From contig JBFFZZ010000079.1 in NCBI GenBank assembly GCA_041568335.1, forward strand, positions 1 through 11,473: 11,473 nt of DNA, given 5' to 3'. Source of the DNA: WVWW01 sp041568335 (lineage in GTDB: Bacteria > Acidobacteriota > Polarisedimenticolia > Polarisedimenticolales > Polarisedimenticolaceae). The notes under the pieces were generated by a model that was not told the DNA's origin, made no database searches, and saw only the letters and a list, made by a program, of their open reading frames with translations. Of this stretch, positions 1 through 6,110 are shown one piece after another (the stretch's first letter is position 1; each line of letters begins with the position of its first letter). The position numbers were made by a program, and so were the translations under genes.

Positions 1-425
1 ACGCGAAAAGCGCCGAATACGAGAAGAAGTGCGGCGCGGACTCGCAGGCGTGCCTGGACTGGTTCGCCAACAACTACAAGAACCGCGGCTGGGCCGGGGT
101 CTCGCTCGAAGAGACCGCGGATGGCTTGACGGTGACCGAGGTCCACCCCGGAACGCCCGCCGCGCGCGGGGGTGTGAAGGTCGGTGACGTCCTCGTCGCG
201 ATCAACGGCATCGAGTATGCCAAAGAAAACAAGGAAAAGATGGGCGCTCTCCAGGCCAAGATGGTGCCGGGTGCCGAGTTCACCTACACCGTCGCTCGCA
301 AAGGCAAGAACAAAGAGATCTCGTTCGCGCTGGAAGAGATGCCGATGGACGTCGTCGCCCGCATGGTCGGCATGCACATGCTCACCGACCACGCCGCGGT
401 CGAGGTCGCCCAGGCCGACGACTGA
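1..425 (+). CDS. Small exported PDZ-domain protein, copy 1 (5' end missing)
   Basis: The reading frame is open from base 3 to the TGA at 423-425, so the gene starts outside the window. The visible 140 residues match the downstream gene at 564-1070 along their whole length: about 69 of roughly 130 positions are identical by hand alignment. In order they hold a paired cysteine segment (C-x6-C followed by LDWFANNY), a PDZ domain with the typical VKVGDVLVAINGIE core, and a conserved C-terminal stretch EEMPMDVVARMVGMHMLTDH. There is no protease domain, so this is a solitary PDZ protein. By analogy with copy 2 it should carry a signal peptide and act in the periplasm or at the outer membrane. The two cysteines could form a disulfide there. 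Its ligand and role are unknown. A terminator follows closely. Confidence 0.8.
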   Translation, partial: AKSAEYEKKCGADSQACLDWFANNYKNRGWAGVSLEETADGLTVTEVHPGTPAARGGVKVGDVLVAINGIEYAKENKEKMGALQAKMVPGAEFTYTVARKGKNKEISFALEEMPMDVVARMVGMHMLTDHAAVEVAQADD

Positions 426-451
426 GGTCGTCCTCTCGAACGTCAGGTAAG

Positions 452-504
452 TGGCCCGGAGGGTTATTTTCATCCCCTCGCCAGAACCCTCCGGGCCAAA
501 TTTT
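452..504 (+). terminator. Intrinsic terminator after PDZ copy 1
   Basis: A 14-bp perfect inverted repeat (left arm 452-465 TGGCCCGGAGGGTT, right arm 485-498 AACCCTCCGGGCCA) encloses a 19-base loop. It is followed by AATTTT at 499-504. It starts 26 bases after the stop codon of the first PDZ gene. The long GC-rich stem is strong, but the T-run is only four bases and the loop is large for an intrinsic terminator. It implies that the second PDZ gene has its own promoter in 505-563 or depends on read-through. A CCCACCT heptamer occurs twice there (505-511 and 521-527), but I see no convincing -35/-10 pair. Confidence 0.75.
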
Positions 505-563
505 CCCACCTTATTCATTACCCACCTGCCACATCTCGGATCCGGTGGTAAGTTCTCGAAGAA

Positions 564-1070
564 ATGAAACACCACGCGACCCTTCTGCTGCTGCTCCTGC
601 TGGCCGTCTCCCCCGCGGGCCTCGCCCAAGACGCGCAGGACGAGAAGGTCGAGGACGAGCCGCGCTACCGCTGCTCCGCCAGCCTCGAGACCTGCCTCAA
701 CTGGATGGCGAAGAACTACCTCGGTCGCGGCTGGGCCGGGATGCAGCTCGACACCACGGGCGGCATTTACACCGTGACCGAGCTCCAGCCGGGCTCCCCT
801 GCCGAGAAGGCGGACGTGCGTCCCGGGGACATCCTGGTCGCGATCAACGGCGTCGAGTTCAAGGAAGAGAACGAAGAGAAGCTCGTCGCGTTGCAGGCCA
901 AGATGAAGCCCGGCGCCCAGTTCACCTACACGCTCAAGCGCCACGGCAAGCGTCGCAATGTCGAGGTCGTGCTGGTCGAGATGCCCATCGAGGTCGCCGC
1001 CCAGCTGGTCGGCATGCACCTGCTGACCGATCACGTCGACGTCGCGATCGCCTTCCCGCGAGAAGACTGA
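564..1070 (+). CDS. Small exported PDZ-domain protein, copy 2
   Basis: This is a 168-residue protein. Residues 1-21 form a classic Sec signal peptide: MKHH, then a leucine-rich core, then a likely cut after GLA21. C37 and C44 form the C-x6-C pair, followed by a conserved LNWMAKNY segment. The PDZ domain covers about 55-135, with the carboxylate-binding-loop region near RGWAGMQL and the core VRPGDILVAINGVE. Residues 139-157 (EMP...VGMHLLTDH) are shared with copy 1 and do not belong to a standard PDZ fold. ATG 564 is chosen because it begins the signal peptide; the Shine-Dalgarno is weak (GGTGG lies 15 bases away). PDZ domains bind C-terminal peptide tails, so an adaptor role in envelope protein quality control or protease targeting is plausible but not shown. 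A secreted peptidase gene starts 52 bases downstream. Confidence 0.85.
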   Translation: MKHHATLLLLLLLAVSPAGLAQDAQDEKVEDEPRYRCSASLETCLNWMAKNYLGRGWAGMQLDTTGGIYTVTELQPGSPAEKADVRPGDILVAINGVEFKEENEEKLVALQAKMKPGAQFTYTLKRHGKRRNVEVVLVEMPIEVAAQLVGMHLLTDHVDVAIAFPRED

Positions 1071-1122
1071 CCCCCGACAAATCGATTAGAATCCTGGCTC
1101 CCGACGGAGAAGGAGCAGATTC

Positions 1123-2475
1123 ATGCGACGGTCTTTGATTGGACTCCTGGCGATCCTCTGCGCGGCGACGGTCCCGGCCTCGGACCACGCCGACCAGGGT
1201 CGCGTGCTCGAGAACATGCCGGCGGTCGAGCCGCACCGTGCTCGAATCGAGACGATCAACCGCAACCTCACCGAGCGGCTCGAAGAGCTGTTGCCGCGAT
1301 TGATGCGCGAGACGGGGATCGACCTGTGGCTCGTGATCAACCGCGAGTACGCCGAGGACCCGGTCTACCTGACGCTGGTGCCCGAGCCCGTCTTCGCCGC
1401 GCGGCGCACGACCATGCTCGTGTTCCACGACCGTGGCGAGGAGGGCGTCCAGCGGTTGACCGTCAACCGTTACCCGATCCGCGACTATTACGAGCCGGCC
1501 TGGGAGGGCGGCGACCTCGACGATCAATGGAGACGCCTCGGCGAGTTGATCGCGGAGCGCGACCCCAAGAAGATCGGCGTCAACGTCAGCCGCGACTGGC
1601 CGCTCGCCGACGGATTGACCGCGTCGTTGCGCGAGCGGTTGATCGACGCGCTGTCGCCGGAGTTGCGCGAGCGCGTGGTCAGCGCGCAGGATCTGGTGAT
1701 TCGCTGGATGGAGACGCGCTCACCCGGCGAGCTCCAGATTTACCCGCACGTTGTCGCGTTGGCGCGAAGGACGATCGCCGAAGCGTTCTCCAACGACGTC
1801 ATCACGCCCGGCGCCACCACGACCGATGACGTGGCGTGGTACATCCGCCACCGCTTCGAGGAGCTGCGGCTGAACCCGTGGTTCCAGCCCTACGTCAACG
1901 TGCAGCGGGAGGGCACGATCTACGAACGCGATGCGCCGTTCTTCGGCGCCAGCGGCATCCTGATCGAACGCGGCGACGTGCTGCACACCGACGTCGGCAT
2001 CTGCTACATGCGGTTGTGCACCGATACGCAGGAGATGGGTTACGTGCTGCGGCTCGGGGAAACCGAGGTCCCCGAGGGATTGCAGAACGCGCTGCGGATC
2101 GGAAACCGCTGGCAAGACGTCCTGACGGGCGAGTTCAAGACAGGGCGGCGCGGCAACGAGATCCTCGCGCGAGCCATCGAGGTGGCCAATGGCGAAGGCA
2201 TCGTGCACAGCATCTACACCCATCCGTTGGGTTTCTTCGGCCACGCCGCCGGACCGACGATCGGCATGTGGGACAACCAAGGTCCGACACCGGTGCGCGG
2301 CGACTGGAAGCTGTTCCCGAACACGGGCTACGCCATCGAGGGCAACATCCGTGCGCAGGTTCCCGAGTGGAACGACCAGTGGGTACAGATCAAGCTCGAG
2401 CAGTCCGCCGTCTTCGACGGCAAGCGTGTGCTCTACCTCGCCGGCCGCCAGACCGAGTGGCACGTTGTTGAATAA
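1123..2475 (+). CDS. Secreted M24 metallopeptidase, Xaa-Pro aminopeptidase-like
   Basis: The product has 450 residues. Residues 1-20 are a signal peptide (MRRSLIGLLAILCAATVPAS). A creatinase/prolidase-type N-terminal domain covers about 30-195, and the C-terminal pita-bread M24 domain about 200-445. All five dinuclear-metal ligands of the family can be placed: D290 (HTDVG), D301 (CTDTQE, the expected 11 residues later), H367 (THPLG), E406 (AIEGNI) and E426 (KLEQS). H374 (GHAAG) sits 7 residues after H367, where aminopeptidase P has its catalytic histidine. The predicted role is removal of N-terminal residues next to proline from peptides outside the cytoplasm. ATG 1123 is supported by AGGAG at 1111-1115 with a 7-base spacer. 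A TAGAAT hexamer at 1087-1092 could be a -10 element, but no matching -35 is clear. Exact substrate specificity cannot be read from sequence. Confidence 0.9.
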   Translation: MRRSLIGLLAILCAATVPASDHADQGRVLENMPAVEPHRARIETINRNLTERLEELLPRLMRETGIDLWLVINREYAEDPVYLTLVPEPVFAARRTTMLVFHDRGEEGVQRLTVNRYPIRDYYEPAWEGGDLDDQWRRLGELIAERDPKKIGVNVSRDWPLADGLTASLRERLIDALSPELRERVVSAQDLVIRWMETRSPGELQIYPHVVALARRTIAEAFSNDVITPGATTTDDVAWYIRHRFEELRLNPWFQPYVNVQREGTIYERDAPFFGASGILIERGDVLHTDVGICYMRLCTDTQEMGYVLRLGETEVPEGLQNALRIGNRWQDVLTGEFKTGRRGNEILARAIEVANGEGIVHSIYTHPLGFFGHAAGPTIGMWDNQGPTPVRGDWKLFPNTGYAIEGNIRAQVPEWNDQWVQIKLEQSAVFDGKRVLYLAGRQTEWHVVE

Positions 2476-2478
2476 GAC

Positions 2479-2494
2479 TGGGGTCACGACCCCA
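2479..2494. terminator. Short hairpin between convergent stop codons
   Basis: The repeat TGGGGT-CACG-ACCCCA forms a 6-bp stem with a tetraloop. It fills almost the whole 19-base gap between the TAA of the peptidase gene (2473-2475) and the TAG of the TetR gene (2495-2497). The position suggests a bidirectional terminator. Neither side has a real T-run, so termination would be weak or factor-assisted. Confidence 0.4.
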
Positions 2495-3073
2495 CTACGG
2501 CTTTAGACCGTCGAGCATGCGGTTGACGCTGGCGCGGTAGATCTGGCGGAACAGCTCGTCGTCGGGGCCGAAGCGATGCATGCGGTGGAGCGTGACCAAG
2601 CCGTAGACTCCGGCCCAGATGGTGATCGCGGTACCCAGCGGGTCGTCCTTCTTGAAAATGCCCTCCTCCATGCAGGCGCCGATCTGTTGCAGCGCGAGGT
2701 TGAAGGTGACCCAGTTCTTTTCGGCCAGCTCGGTGCGCACGTCGGCGATCGAGCGGCTCGGGATCATGAAGGCGAACTCGAAGTACTTCGGCTGCTCGAT
2801 GGCGAAGTCGAGGAACCGGTCGGCCAGCCGGTTGAGCCGCTCGAGCGGGGTGGGCTCCTCCAGCGCGGGCGCGAGGTAGGTTTCCAGGATCTCCAGCCCC
2901 TCGTCGATGATGTCGCGTAGGAGGTCGTCCTTGTTCTCGAAATGGCGGTAGATCGCCGGTGCGCTGACACCGGCCATTTTGGCGACCTTGCGCATCGAGA
3001 CCCCCTCGAGGCCCTTTTCGAGGAACAGCTCCTGGGCTGCCTGGGAAATGCGCTTGCGTAGGGAGTCCGGCAT
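2495..3073 (-). CDS. TetR/AcrR-family transcriptional regulator
   Basis: The product has 192 residues, typical for the family. Residues 4-50 form the TetR_N DNA-binding domain: RKRISQAAQELFLEKGLEG, then the helix-turn-helix VSMRKVAKMAGVSAPAIYRHF at about 25-45, then NKDDLL. The rest (about 55-192) is the helical ligand-binding and dimerisation domain. Its TIWAGVYGLVTLHR segment at about 151-164 resembles the WHG-type C-terminal domain, with Tyr where the name-giving His usually sits. The ATG at 3073 is preceded on the minus strand by a GGGGG run as Shine-Dalgarno. The open frame continues upstream, but that part is out of character and overlaps the divergent gene. The gene is transcribed away from the prenyl synthase-dxs operon with a 155-base shared region, so it probably represses that operon and itself. 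The inducer is unknown. Confidence 0.92.
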   Translation of the reverse strand: MPDSLRKRISQAAQELFLEKGLEGVSMRKVAKMAGVSAPAIYRHFENKDDLLRDIIDEGLEILETYLAPALEEPTPLERLNRLADRFLDFAIEQPKYFEFAFMIPSRSIADVRTELAEKNWVTFNLALQQIGACMEEGIFKKDDPLGTAITIWAGVYGLVTLHRMHRFGPDDELFRQIYRASVNRMLDGLKP

Positions 3074-3131
3074 GATTCCCCCAGTGTTCCTTTCCGACCG
3101 CCTCAAGGCAAGCCGAGATTGAAGCGCCACA

Positions 3132-3160
3132 TTTACGTCGCACCGCAGGAGTTGTAGTAT
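3132..3160 (+). promoter_or_regulatory. Candidate sigma70-type promoter in the divergent region
   Basis: TTTACG at 3132-3137 and TAGTAT at 3155-3160 each match the sigma70 -35 and -10 consensus at 4 of 6 positions, with an ideal 17-base spacer. The transcript would start near 3167 and run straight into the hairpin at 3178-3197. This placement conflicts with expression of the leader ORF, whose ATG at 3159 would lie upstream of the start site. It is therefore one of two alternative readings of this region. Consensus promoters of this kind arise by chance, so support is modest. Confidence 0.25.
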
Positions 3161-3206
3161 GACGGCTACGCCACGCCGGGGCCGCGCTTGCGGCCCCATT
3201 TTTTGA
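3159..3206 (+). CDS. Possible 15-codon leader peptide overlapping a terminator
   Basis: ATG 3159 opens a short frame reading MTATPRRGRACGPIF and ending at TGA 3204-3206. It has a better Shine-Dalgarno than most genes here: AGGAG at 3147-3151 with a 7-base spacer. The whole terminator hairpin (3178-3197) lies inside its coding part, and the T-run encodes Ile-Phe and the first base of the stop codon. A ribosome translating it would melt the hairpin and finish 22 bases before the ATG of the prenyl synthase gene. This layout fits a leader peptide controlling attenuation. Nothing in the residues points clearly to one amino-acid signal, though three of four consecutive codons are Arg (RRGR). The ORF is short enough to be chance. 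Confidence 0.3.
   Translation: MTATPRRGRACGPIF
3178..3204 (+). terminator. Intrinsic terminator in the leader of the isoprenoid operon
   Basis: An 8-bp all-GC stem (GGGGCCGC at 3178-3185, GCGGCCCC at 3190-3197) has a GCTT tetraloop and is followed by A and six T (3199-3204). This is a textbook intrinsic terminator for plus-strand transcription. The other strand has no T-run after the stem. It ends only 24 bases before ATG 3229, which leaves no room for a normal promoter between it and the gene. No plus-strand gene ends just upstream, because the neighbour is the divergent TetR gene. It is therefore most simply read as a conditional terminator (attenuator) in the leader of the prenyl synthase-dxs operon. 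Alternatives are the end of an unannotated small RNA or of antisense transcription through the TetR gene. Confidence 0.7.
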
Positions 3207-3228
3207 GCGCGGTGACGAGGCCCTGTTG

Positions 3229-4155
3229 ATGGCGGTGTCCGCCCGAGAACGGCTCGAGGATCTGCTCGAGAAGACCAGCCGCACCTTCGCCCTCTCGATC
3301 CCGCCGCTCCCCGAGCCCACACGTCGCGAGGTCACGGTCGCCTACCTGCTCTTCCGCATCGCCGACACCCTCGAGGACGCGACCCTCTGGCCACGTGAGC
3401 GCAAGCTCGCCGAGCTGGCGGCGTTCGACGCGCTGCTCGACGCGCCCGGCGAGGCGCAGGCGCAGGCGTGCGCGACCGCCTGGGTGCAAGATCCGCCGCT
3501 CGGCCACGCGGGCTACATCGAGCTGCTGGTGGAAACGCCGGCCGTCCTGCGGGCCTGGTCCGAGCTGGGTCCCGCGGCCCGCGAGCTCGTGGGAATCCAC
3601 ACCCGCCGCACGATCGCGGGGATGGCCGAGTTCGTTGCGCGGGAACGCAACGGGGTGCTCGAGCTGCGCGACATCGACGACATACGGCGCTACTGCTACG
3701 CGGTCGCGGGCATCGTCGGCGAGATGTTGACCGAGCTGTTTCTGCTCGATCGCCCGCGGCTGCTCCCGGCAGCCGGCGAGCTGCGACGCGACGCGGCGCA
3801 CTTCGGCGAGGCGCTCCAGCTGGTCAACATCCTCAAGGATGTCGCCGGCGACACCCACGAGGGACGCCGTTTCTTACCGGACGGCATCGACCCGTCGGAG
3901 GTGTTCGGACTCGCCAGGCGCGATCTCGAGCTGGCTCAACGTTACTCCGGCGTTTTGCATGCTCACGACGCCCCGCGCGGCATCCTGGAGTTCACGTTGA
4001 TGCCGGTGTTGCTCGCCTGGGCTACCCTGGACCGCGTCGCCGAGCGAGGACCGGGCGCCAAGTTGACCCGTCCCGAAGTTCGGGACATCCTTAACGCCAT
4101 GGGAACCGCTCTCGATCGGGGCGATCTCAGGGGACTGCATCAAGGGACACCATGA
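3229..4155 (+). CDS. Head-to-head prenyl synthase, squalene/phytoene synthase family
   Basis: The product has 308 residues and is built like the trans-isoprenyl diphosphate synthases that join two prenyl diphosphates head to head. SRTFALSIPPLP (about 17-28) is the usual N-terminal motif. The first Asp-rich motif is D46-TLE-D50 after YLLFRIA, and the second is D204-VAG-D208 in VNILKDVAGDTHEGRRFLP. Both should hold the Mg-diphosphate groups. The helix YCYAVAGIVGEMLTELF (about 155-171) is also typical. The reaction is condensation of two FPP or two GGPP to squalene, presqualene diphosphate or phytoene; the sequence alone does not decide which. The start is ATG 3229, with GACGAGG at 3214-3220; a TTG directly before it is less likely. 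The stop overlaps the dxs start (ATGA). No desaturase or cyclase gene is in view, and I give no symbol because an HpnC/HpnD, CrtB or SQS identity is open. Confidence 0.85.
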   Translation: MAVSARERLEDLLEKTSRTFALSIPPLPEPTRREVTVAYLLFRIADTLEDATLWPRERKLAELAAFDALLDAPGEAQAQACATAWVQDPPLGHAGYIELLVETPAVLRAWSELGPAARELVGIHTRRTIAGMAEFVARERNGVLELRDIDDIRRYCYAVAGIVGEMLTELFLLDRPRLLPAAGELRRDAAHFGEALQLVNILKDVAGDTHEGRRFLPDGIDPSEVFGLARRDLELAQRYSGVLHAHDAPRGILEFTLMPVLLAWATLDRVAERGPGAKLTRPEVRDILNAMGTALDRGDLRGLHQGTP

Positions 4156-6110
4156 GCGAATACCGCTTGCTGCCGCACATCAAGGATCCATCCGCGATCA
4201 ACGCGCTCTCACCCGACGAGCTCGACGAGCTCGCGCAAGAGATCCGCCACGCGATCTGCGGGCAGGTGTCCCGGTCGGGCGGACACCTGGCGCCGAACCT
4301 CGGTGTCGTCGAGCTGACGATCGCGCTGCACCGTGTGTTCGACTTCAGCCACGACCGTTTGCTGTTCGACGTCGGCCATCAGTGCTACCCGCACAAGCTG
4401 CTGACCGGACGCTTCGACCTCCTGCCGAAACTGCGCCAGTCGGACGGCATGGCGGGGTTCCCCGAACCGCGTGAAAGCGAGTACGACCTGTTCAGCGTCG
4501 GCCACGCGGGCACCGGGATCTCGACCGCGGTCGGGATGGCGCGCGGTGACCAGCTCAACGGCGCGACGGACCGCAACGTCGTCACGCTGGTGGGCGACTC
4601 GTCGATCGTCAACGGTCTGGCGATGGAAGGCCTCAACAACGCCGGCACGTTGAAACGGCAGTTCCTTGTCGTGCTCAACGACAACGGCATGTCGATCGGC
4701 GTGCCGCAGGGCGCGCTGTCCGGCTATTTCGACAAGATCCGCGTCAGCGAACGTTACGGTGACCTGAAACAACGCGCGCACGAGGTATTGAAGAAACTGC
4801 CCGCCGGGCAGTACATGGAAGAGCTCTACCACCGTTTCGGTGAGATGACGAAGGCGGCGCTGGCGCACCAGCATCTGTTCGAGCACTTCGGCCTGCTCTG
4901 CATTGGCCCGATCGACGGGCACGATCTGCCGTCGCTGATCGAGATGCTCGAAGAGGTCAAGAAGATCGACCACCCCGTGCTGCTGCACGTGAAGACGGTC
5001 AAGGGCAAGGGCTTCGATTTTTCGTCGGAGGACCCGACCACGTTTCATTCGCCCAAGCCGTTCACGCGCTCGGGTTGCCGCGTGGAGCTGAAATCCGGCG
5101 GGCGTTCGTTCACCGTGGCCTACGCGGACGCCATGACCGAGATCATGAACCGCGATCCCAAGGTCATCGCCGTGACCGCGGGTATGCCGGACGGCACCGG
5201 AGTGGCGGACCTGATCAAGAAGTTCCCCGAGCGCGCGTTCGATGTCGGCATCGCCGAGGAGCACGCTGTCGACATGTGCGCGGGGATGGCCAAGACCGGG
5301 ATCAAGCCGTTTGCCACCATCTACTCGACGTTCCTGCAGCGTGCGGTCGACCAGACCTTCCAGGAAGTGGCGCTCCAGGGCCTGCCGGTGCGCTTCTGCA
5401 TGGATCGCGCGGGGCTCGTGGGGGGCGACGGTGCCGTGCATCACGGCTTCATGGACATCGCGATGCTGCGCAGCCTACCGGGGATGACGCTGATGGCCGC
5501 AATGGACGAGGCCAACCTCGTCGCGGCGCTGGAGTTCATGCGCACGCACGACGCCGGGCCATCGGCGCTGCGGTACCCGCGTGACGAGGTGCCCGAGCCG
5601 GCATTGACCGACGAGGTCGCCCCGTTCGAGATCGGCCGCGCGAACCTGCTGGCCGAGGGCGCCGATGCCGCGATCCTGGCCTACGGGTTCCCCGCCAATC
5701 ATGCGCTGGTCGCGCGCGAGCAGCTCAAGAAGCGTGGTTACACGGTCGCCGTCTACGACGCGCGGTTCGCCAAGCCGGTGGATCTCGAGCTGATCCGCGA
5801 GCTGGTGGCGAGCGGGATCCCGATCGTGACCGTCGAGGACCACCACGAAAACGGCGGCTTCGGCACCTGCGTCGTCGAGGCATGCAACGAGCACCGTCTG
5901 CCGACGCAGGCGATCCATCGGCTCGGCCTGCCCGACGCTTGGATCTACCAGGGCGGACGTGGCGAGCAGCAGCGGACCGCCGGCATCGATGCCGACGGCA
6001 TCGCACGCAAGCTGATCGAGGTGCTGGAAGTGCCCGGGCGGTCGACCGCGACACCGATCGGCGACCGCGCCCGTCCGGCGACGCCGCTGGAGCGCAAGCT
6101 CGGGGCCTAA
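4152..6110 (+). CDS. dxs: 1-deoxy-D-xylulose-5-phosphate synthase
   Basis: The product has 652 residues, against about 620 usually. It is the thiamine-diphosphate enzyme that joins pyruvate and glyceraldehyde 3-phosphate to DXP, the first step of the MEP isoprenoid pathway. Visible landmarks are SGGHLAPNLG with catalytic H45, DVGHQCYPHKLLTGR (73-87), the ThDP/Mg site G148-D149 with N178 at the normal 29-residue distance, GPIDGHD (252-258), KTVKGKGF, IAEEH with the conserved Glu at 369, STFLQRAVDQ, DRAGLVGGDG and PSALRYPR. Two segments are unusual: GDS instead of GDG at 148-150, and NDNGMSIGVPQGALS instead of the common NDNEMSIS form. These point to a divergent DXS clade. The last 25 or so residues are an extra tail. 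The ATG overlaps the preceding stop codon and has AGGG at 4143-4146, so translation is probably coupled to the prenyl synthase. The stop overlaps the convergent gene. Confidence 0.95.
   Translation: MSEYRLLPHIKDPSAINALSPDELDELAQEIRHAICGQVSRSGGHLAPNLGVVELTIALHRVFDFSHDRLLFDVGHQCYPHKLLTGRFDLLPKLRQSDGMAGFPEPRESEYDLFSVGHAGTGISTAVGMARGDQLNGATDRNVVTLVGDSSIVNGLAMEGLNNAGTLKRQFLVVLNDNGMSIGVPQGALSGYFDKIRVSERYGDLKQRAHEVLKKLPAGQYMEELYHRFGEMTKAALAHQHLFEHFGLLCIGPIDGHDLPSLIEMLEEVKKIDHPVLLHVKTVKGKGFDFSSEDPTTFHSPKPFTRSGCRVELKSGGRSFTVAYADAMTEIMNRDPKVIAVTAGMPDGTGVADLIKKFPERAFDVGIAEEHAVDMCAGMAKTGIKPFATIYSTFLQRAVDQTFQEVALQGLPVRFCMDRAGLVGGDGAVHHGFMDIAMLRSLPGMTLMAAMDEANLVAALEFMRTHDAGPSALRYPRDEVPEPALTDEVAPFEIGRANLLAEGADAAILAYGFPANHALVAREQLKKRGYTVAVYDARFAKPVDLELIRELVASGIPIVTVEDHHENGGFGTCVVEACNEHRLPTQAIHRLGLPDAWIYQGGRGEQQRTAGIDADGIARKLIEVLEVPGRSTATPIGDRARPATPLERKLGA

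Noticed and set aside
3154..3169. GTAG...CTAC as a TetR operator
   Set aside because: Only the four outer bases of each arm are symmetric; the inner eight bases do not match.
3226..3228. TTG as start codon of the prenyl synthase
   Set aside because: The adjacent ATG at 3229 is a stronger start and has better spacing (8 bases) from GAGG at 3217-3220.
3074..3335. N-terminal extension of the TetR gene and a second minus-strand frame over the same DNA
   Set aside because: It would overlap the start of the prenyl synthase gene and gives Arg/Gly/Pro-rich sequence. The TetR fold starts at the ATG at 3073, which has its own Shine-Dalgarno.
4209..5444. Minus-strand ORF of 411 codons opposite dxs
   Set aside because: Long antisense frames are common in high-GC genes. 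dxs has all its catalytic motifs, and this translation has none.
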